Part shown: piece by piece, positions 59,050 through 64,000 of the stretch | How positions within the stretch are numbered: position 1 is the stretch's first letter | Layout: every line of letters begins with the position of its first letter | Notes under the pieces: model-generated | Told to the model about the DNA's origin: nothing | Database searches by the model: none | The model's input: the letters and a program-made list of their open reading frames with translations, nothing else | Program-made: the position numbers and the translations under genes | From: Typhlomys cinereus | Lineage: Eukaryota > Chordata > Mammalia > Rodentia > Platacanthomyidae | Reading direction: 5' to 3' | Length of the DNA: 64,000 nt | NCBI GenBank assembly: GCA_023101885.1 | Contig: JALPQD010000004.1 | Span: 10,251,688-10,315,687 of the forward strand

Positions 59050-59345
59050 GATGGACTGAAGAGATACCTTAGGGTTTAAGTCTCTGCCTTGAAAACAGAA
59101 CTTGAGTTCAGATGCCAGATCCCATGTAAAGATATTGGGCAGAAATGGTGGAAGCCTGCATCTAGCCTAGGAAGACAGGACCTGGAAAACCTCAGAGCAA
59201 AGTAAAAAAGAAGTAGAAAAACCTACGATGATTCCCAGAGTCAACCATGAACCTCCACAGGCCCACATACTGTCCTCTGATACACACCACACAAATACAC
59301 ACCATAAACACATACAAACATGTAGACACACACACATACATAATT
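59050..59345 (+). repeat. Older SINE related to the young family
   Basis: Head 'gatggactgaagagataccttagggtttaagtctctgccttgaaaacagaacttgagttcagatgccagatcccatg', body 'ggaaaacctcagagcaaagtaaaaaagaagtagaaaaacctacgatgattcccagagtc', 'gtcctctgatacacacc', CA-rich end. Confidence 0.65.
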
Positions 59346-59640
59346 CTGTTGAATTACTGTATATGATTTTTTGCATTTATGTTTAAGATAGAAATTGGCT
59401 TGAATTTTTTTTATTTATACCCCTTGTCTTAAGTTCATACTAACCTCATAAAATGAGTTTGGATTTGTTATTTATTCCCATATTTTTGAGAGAATTTAAC
59501 AACATGGAAATTATCTGTTTTAGGAAATGGCAAAACTATTGCCCCAGTCTTTGGTCTGAAGGTGTTCCACCTGAAATCATTGACTCAGTTACTCTAAATT
59601 ATCATATTCTTGTCAGTGTTTTCTATTTTTCTTAATTAAG

Positions 59641-61404
59641 ATTGGTAAGTAGGCGATAAAGTTGTGATAAAGTTGGCGAGTTACATCATGCAATAAATTG
59701 CTCAATCACATTTAAATTTATAGCACCATTCAACTTTTTATATCCTCATTATTTCTTCATCTCTCCTCCCCATGTTCCCTCGACATTATCAAGTCAGTGG
59801 ACTTGTGTGTTCATTATCAGTCCCAAGCAGCTTTGCCAAGCTCTGTTGCCTTTGCTAAGAAACAACTTTTCCTTGCACAATTAGATCTTTTTTTTTAGTA
59901 GCAATCCATTTCTGCTTCCAGTTTTCTTATTTCATTTGACTGTTTTTATAAATGTACTCTGTGAGTCTAAGTCTTGTCAGAGGCTTGTTAACTCATTTTA
60001 TTTCCCTTCTCTCCTTTGACAATGCAAACACATCTCACTATAATGTTGCCTCAAAGTGTTCTCTCACCCCTAGCTAACCATGTCACATTTGAAAATGATA
60101 TTTGAAAAAAATCTCACATTTTTCACTTTCGCTTTTTTTAATTTTAAGCTTTCTATTACTTTTATTTTTAAAATGCATGGTAAATATCTATGAAATTTGG
60201 TATTTTATTTTAAATATTCAGTTATCTCTACATTTATGATTAACTTGTTTTTTGTTAGATACATGAATGCATATTTATTACAATGATAGATAACAAAATT
60301 CTTCAAATATGTTGCATATAATCTACAGATTGTATACAGTCACCTTTCTGAATATTTACCCTCCCTTCAGTATGTTGATGCCCAGATCATGTAATTGCTA
60401 CATTCGGCAGATACCCTCTTTACCATCCTATGAATTTCACTGCAACAGAAATAAGATTGTCGTAAAAATTTCTTCTTTACGAATAGAAGAATAAATTGAA
60501 AAGGCCACTACTTCAAAGTAATTCTGAAATCTCACTGGGACTGCTTTTTGCATTCCCTCTTCCTTAAAGATAAGTTGGAGCCAGAGTCTGCCTTCTAAGG
60601 AACTTTCCTACTGTCTTATAGGTGCCTATGGCATGCTGTTGGAAGCATCCTCTCAGACATTCTCTTTCTGCATCTGAACTGGGTTCCACCTCATAGTCAT
60701 GTGTGCTTCCAATTTATTTCTGCTGGTGGCTATTTAGAGTTCTATGCTTGTTGTTGTTTTCTTAACTTTAAAAAAATATGAAACCATCAAAGGTTTATAT
60801 ATCCGAGGCTGTAACTGAATGTTAAATGTTTGCCAAGGACATATCCAAAAGGTTTTGGGTTTGAGTTTAAAAATAGAAAATTTTCATTTTTAATCTTGTG
60901 GTATCTTCAGTAATTTATTTCCTACAAAATTTTGTTAGTTTTATTTATTAATAGAGTCCAATTTATTTAGCCCCAAGAAGTTCTTTATTCATGAAATGTA
61001 CCTGTAGGTCTTTCTAAGAAACAGGTTTCTGCCTGTTTTCTGCCTTCATTACTGTAAACTGTAGCTTAATGACAGCCACCTATATTCTGTGTAGAATAAC
61101 TAGAAGCACTGTTTACCTCAAATCATTTCATTTAGCTGAGATATGTTTCTCGCTTTTGTAATTTCTTTCATTCATAAATAGTCTTACATTTCATTGCCTG
61201 GGATGTAAGACAATTACACTAAAAGATTTCACATGTCTAGACATCATGGTGGGCTTCCCATCCTCCTGCTCTGTTCTCTGATTTCAGAACTATAAATACA
61301 TATATCCTCACACTGGTGACAAGTATGGCTGCTAAATTACCACAGTAATTCTGGTGCCAAATGTCTACAGGTTGTAATGTGATTGACCATTATTAAAGCC
61401 TCAA
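59641..61404. other. Minar2 intron, nothing recognised
   Basis: AT-rich. Some phrases may be very old L1, but I make no call. Confidence 0.35.
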
Positions 61405-61745
61405 GCATTAGGGATGGAGAGATGGTTCAAACAGTAAAACACCTGTCTTGCAAGTGAGAGTTTGGGTCTGCAACACTCACATCAGCCATGTGTGACAGAG
61501 TATATACCTGTAACCACAGTGCTAGGGTGCAGAGATAGAAGCATCTTTGGAGCTCATGGCCAGCCAGTTTACACAAGTAGGATAGATTCCATCTTGATGA
61601 AAGATTCTGTTTCAAAAAATGGGCAGAGAGTAAAGGAGGAAGACATCTGATATTGGCTTCAGGATTCTACATGCACATACAGTGTGCACATGTATATGAA
61701 CATATACATTCACTGCACAAATAGATCCACAATAAATAAATACTG
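61405..61745 (+). repeat. B4/RSINE1-like SINE
   Basis: 'ttagggatggagagatggttcaaacagtaaaacacctgtcttgcaagtgagagtttgggtctgcaacactcacatcagcc', 'ggccagccagtttacacaag', 'gaaagattctgtttcaaaaaatgggcagag', 'gatattggcttcaggattctacatgcacatac', with tail 'aataaataaat'. Confidence 0.6.
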
Positions 61746-63019
61746 TGATATCAGGCCATCCCTTTTCGTTTCTTCATTGCTAAGGGAATGTAACATGACT
61801 GTGAAATTTCTAGCTTTCATTTTCCTTATTAGAGTAGGCTAGTCTTCACCATGATGAGAAGTCACAAGTGCAGTTTATCTATAAGCAAAACCATTTCTTT
61901 TTTCCTGTTTGTGAGATGTCTGAGGAAGAGCAGATGGGTTTGGGGATCACTGCTCTTCTCTAGAAGTCACCCAGCTTCAAGTTATTTTGTTTTGTAGTAT
62001 TCCAATCTCAGGTCTTTGCAAATAATGTCAAAAATATGTGAAAGAAATTCTGTAGAAGATTTCAGAGACCACGGTGGAAATAACATCAGTTATTCTGTCT
62101 GTACCTTATTGACTCTGAAACGACTGTGCCCACTCTAGCTTCAGGGCAGTCTGAAGAAGCCACACATCCTGTGTGCCCAGGAATAGAAAAAAAACTTAGT
62201 CAGCATTCAGACAGTCATCACAACAGCCTTTTACCATTCTTATCTGCCTAGCCTGCCTTGTATATTCTCCATCTCATACTTTCTGAGTCCTTAAAATTTA
62301 GGTATTTCTGTTGCAAATATTGAATAAGTGAATTCTTTTCTAACCCGAGCTGATAATCTCTAAACTGGTAAATTTTGCCTATCTACGTTGAATTCATCTA
62401 CTTATTACTTTTTCTACTATAATTATTTGAGATAGTTTCAATTTCACTATTAAGTCTTTTTAAAGATTAGTAGAATGTCTTTGTCTTCTTTCCTTTATTT
62501 AGGAGATAAATATACTTTCCATTTTATTTTATCCAAAAATTCTGGTTTCATGAGATTTCATCCCTTCACTGAAATTCTTTTAAAATTCTTTAATTGAGTA
62601 CATTTGTTTCCCTAATTTTAAAACTTGTATTCTTATATTAGTTCAATTTACCAATTTCCTTTTAAGCATTTGTTCCTCCCTCTTGATATTTTCTTCTGTC
62701 ACATGATTTTATTCCAATGTCACTTTTAGAGGTTCTTGTATTTGTGTTTTATTAGCTAACACTTATATTTATCTAAATATGTGTTTTATATCAGTCTCTT
62801 TGGTTAATAATATTCTATAGGCATATTGAGTAAAGTGATTAAAATCCGTACAGAATAAGTGAAGAGAGCATACTGAACTAAACATTTTCCTTTGGTATAT
62901 GTATTATGTTCAAGATGATGAATAAAGGGTTGAATTTGTATAATTTCAAATATACACTTTATTCACTTAAAACTATTTTGAAATCTTATCAAAATTAATG
63001 AAATATAACATCTTTTTTT
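61746..63019. other. Minar2 intron, nothing recognised
   Basis: Very AT-rich from 62280 on. No exon or nameable repeat. Confidence 0.35.
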
Positions 63020-63105
63020 ATAAACCACGAATTGAACCTATGGCCTCATTCTTGCTAGGAAAGGCTTATACCAGTGCAGTGTATCCCCAGTCCCACAACT
63101 GCTAT
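63020..63105 (-). repeat. ID/B1-like SINE scrap
   Basis: 'aaccacgaattgaacctatggcctcattcttgctaggaaaggcttataccagtgcagtgtatccccagtccc' reads as a reversed small SINE head. Confidence 0.4.
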
Positions 63106-63580
63106 GCTTTGAATTACTACTTAAGATACATACAACAAATAATTTCTAGATGAAATCACTAATTAAAAGAGTATACACACACACACGTGTTCCCACATAA
63201 TAGAAATGTAGTAAAATTATTGAAATTATTTAGTGGATACATTTGTACTTATGCTTTCCTATTCCAGTTGTTCATTTGCTTATTTATAGTAAGATAATGT
63301 ACTAACCTTTAAAAGTTTTCAGAACTTGCAGACCTTAAGAATAAGTAAGCAAGACCCAAATGACCCGTGAGCATACTAGTCTGTCTTCTTAAAGCATAGA
63401 GATTGTTTCCTAGAACTCTCCTTTCTTTCAGTTGTACGATCTTTTTGTGTTTCATTTTGACAGGGAACTTGTTAGGACACAGAAAGACCCTGAGCCTAGA
63501 ACCCATTCCAAAGCCAAAGAACAAGCAAAGGCATGAATATCTTGATGCTATATCTGAAACAGGGTCTTATATTTTTTCAT

Positions 63581-63609
63581 TTTTTTAAATTTTTTTTTAT
63601 TTATTCAAT

Positions 63610-63651
<42 letters not shown>

Positions 63652-63850
63652 ACCACAAACGAATTCGGGAACCACCACAGACGACTCCACCTCCTTCTGC
63701 CCCGGGATTCACAGGCTCCGCCCTACCAGGACCAGAAGCACAAGCTGCCCCCACTTCCGCCTGGCGTCTATATGTGGGATCTGGGATCCAAACTCAGGAC
63801 CTTCCTCCTGCAAGGCAGAGGCTTAACCCCTGAGCCACCTCTCCAGCCCC
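63581..63850 (-). repeat. Young microsatellite-bearing SINE, copy 6
   Basis: Minus-strand copy: tail, 'atttattcaattgtgcg', (TG)n to about 63648, 'aaccacaaacgaattcgggaaccacc', head 'tgagccacctctccagcccc'. Flanked by a 10-bp direct repeat 'attttttcat' at 63571-63580 and 63851-63860. Confidence 0.9.
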
Positions 63851-63860
63851 ATTTTTTCAT

Positions 63861-64000
63861 ATTTTTGTATGTAGCATTTATTTTTATTCTACTGTCAAAT
63901 AATTATTATTTTTGCTTGTTTTCAAGATCAAATCCAGGATTTCCTAAATTTTGAGGCTGTGCTCAGCCACTAACCACATCTACGTCTTTTATTATTGTTT
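63861..64000. other. Minar2 intron to window end
   Basis: Short sequence resembling a small SINE scrap ('agatcaaatccaggatttcctaaattttgaggctgtgctcagccac'), uncertain. Confidence 0.3.

Larger units (their letters stand above)
58320..59640 (-). mobile_element. Ancient L1 ORF2 fragments, interrupted by SINEs
   Basis: Minus-strand L1: 'ggaatagagacatttaccatcttgattcttccagtccatgaacat' (58350-58395) and 'agttcatactaacctcataaaatgagtttggatttgttatttattcc' (59433-59480). SINE pieces at 58555-58695 and 59050-59345 break it up. Heavily diverged. Confidence 0.55.
55370..64000. other. Minar2: Minar2 intron 1 (incomplete)
   Basis: Starts with a strong donor (gtaaga). I searched for a continuation exon in phase 0 and found none, so the intron is longer than 8.6 kb. 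Between 55370 and 56780 and between 56835 and 57960 I recognise no repeats. Confidence 0.75.

Noticed and set aside
63403..63588. Possible Minar2 second exon
   Set aside because: The peptide does not resemble the part of MINAR2 I expect after VYSQ and lacks a phase-0 acceptor.
1..64000. A new multi-gene defence, toxin or biosynthetic system
   Set aside because: Nothing supports one. The window is ordinary mammalian DNA with two partial genes and retroelements.

Overview
This is mammalian nuclear DNA, not a microbial or phage window. Coding sequence is sparse, split into exons with GT/AG borders, and set in long AT-rich introns and intergenic DNA full of retroposons. The repeats (B4/RSINE1-, B3- and B1-like SINEs, rodent-style MaLR LTRs, rodent L1) say rodent. 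The youngest SINE, seen in six copies, is a B2-superfamily tRNA-derived element with an internal (CA)n tract. Together with older Dip-like copies it points to a non-murid rodent, possibly a dipodoid (jerboa, jumping mouse or birch mouse). The genus is a guess.

Positions 1-32.8 kb hold the 3' end of a plus-strand gene that I read as Adamts19. Four coding exons (4077-4281, 6493-6645, 28148-28325, 31541-31692) join in phase. They encode the last three thrombospondin type 1 repeats and the PLAC domain, followed by a stop codon and a 3' UTR of about 1.1 kb ending near an AATAAA at 32759. The intron before the last TSR exon is 21.5 kb and repeat-rich. It carries a (TG)23 tract 65 nt upstream of the next 3' splice site.

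Positions 32.8-55 kb are intergenic and mostly nested repeats: MaLR-like pieces, L1 fragments in both orientations, a 438-bp betaretrovirus-like solo LTR inside an L1, and young SINE insertions with clear target-site duplications.

At 55205-55369 lies the first coding exon of a second plus-strand gene, recognised as Minar2. The rest of the window (55370-64000) is its first intron; I found no further Minar2 exon. Adamts19 followed by Minar2 in the same orientation matches the order I know from other mammals, which supports both names. The two genes are not known to work together: one encodes a secreted matrix metalloprotease-family protein, the other a small Notch2-associated membrane protein.

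I found no tRNA, rRNA, CRISPR array or new multi-gene system. The most informative items are the splice-adjacent TG tract, the microsatellite-carrying SINE family, the nested retroelement complex at 45-53 kb and upstream ORFs before Minar2.
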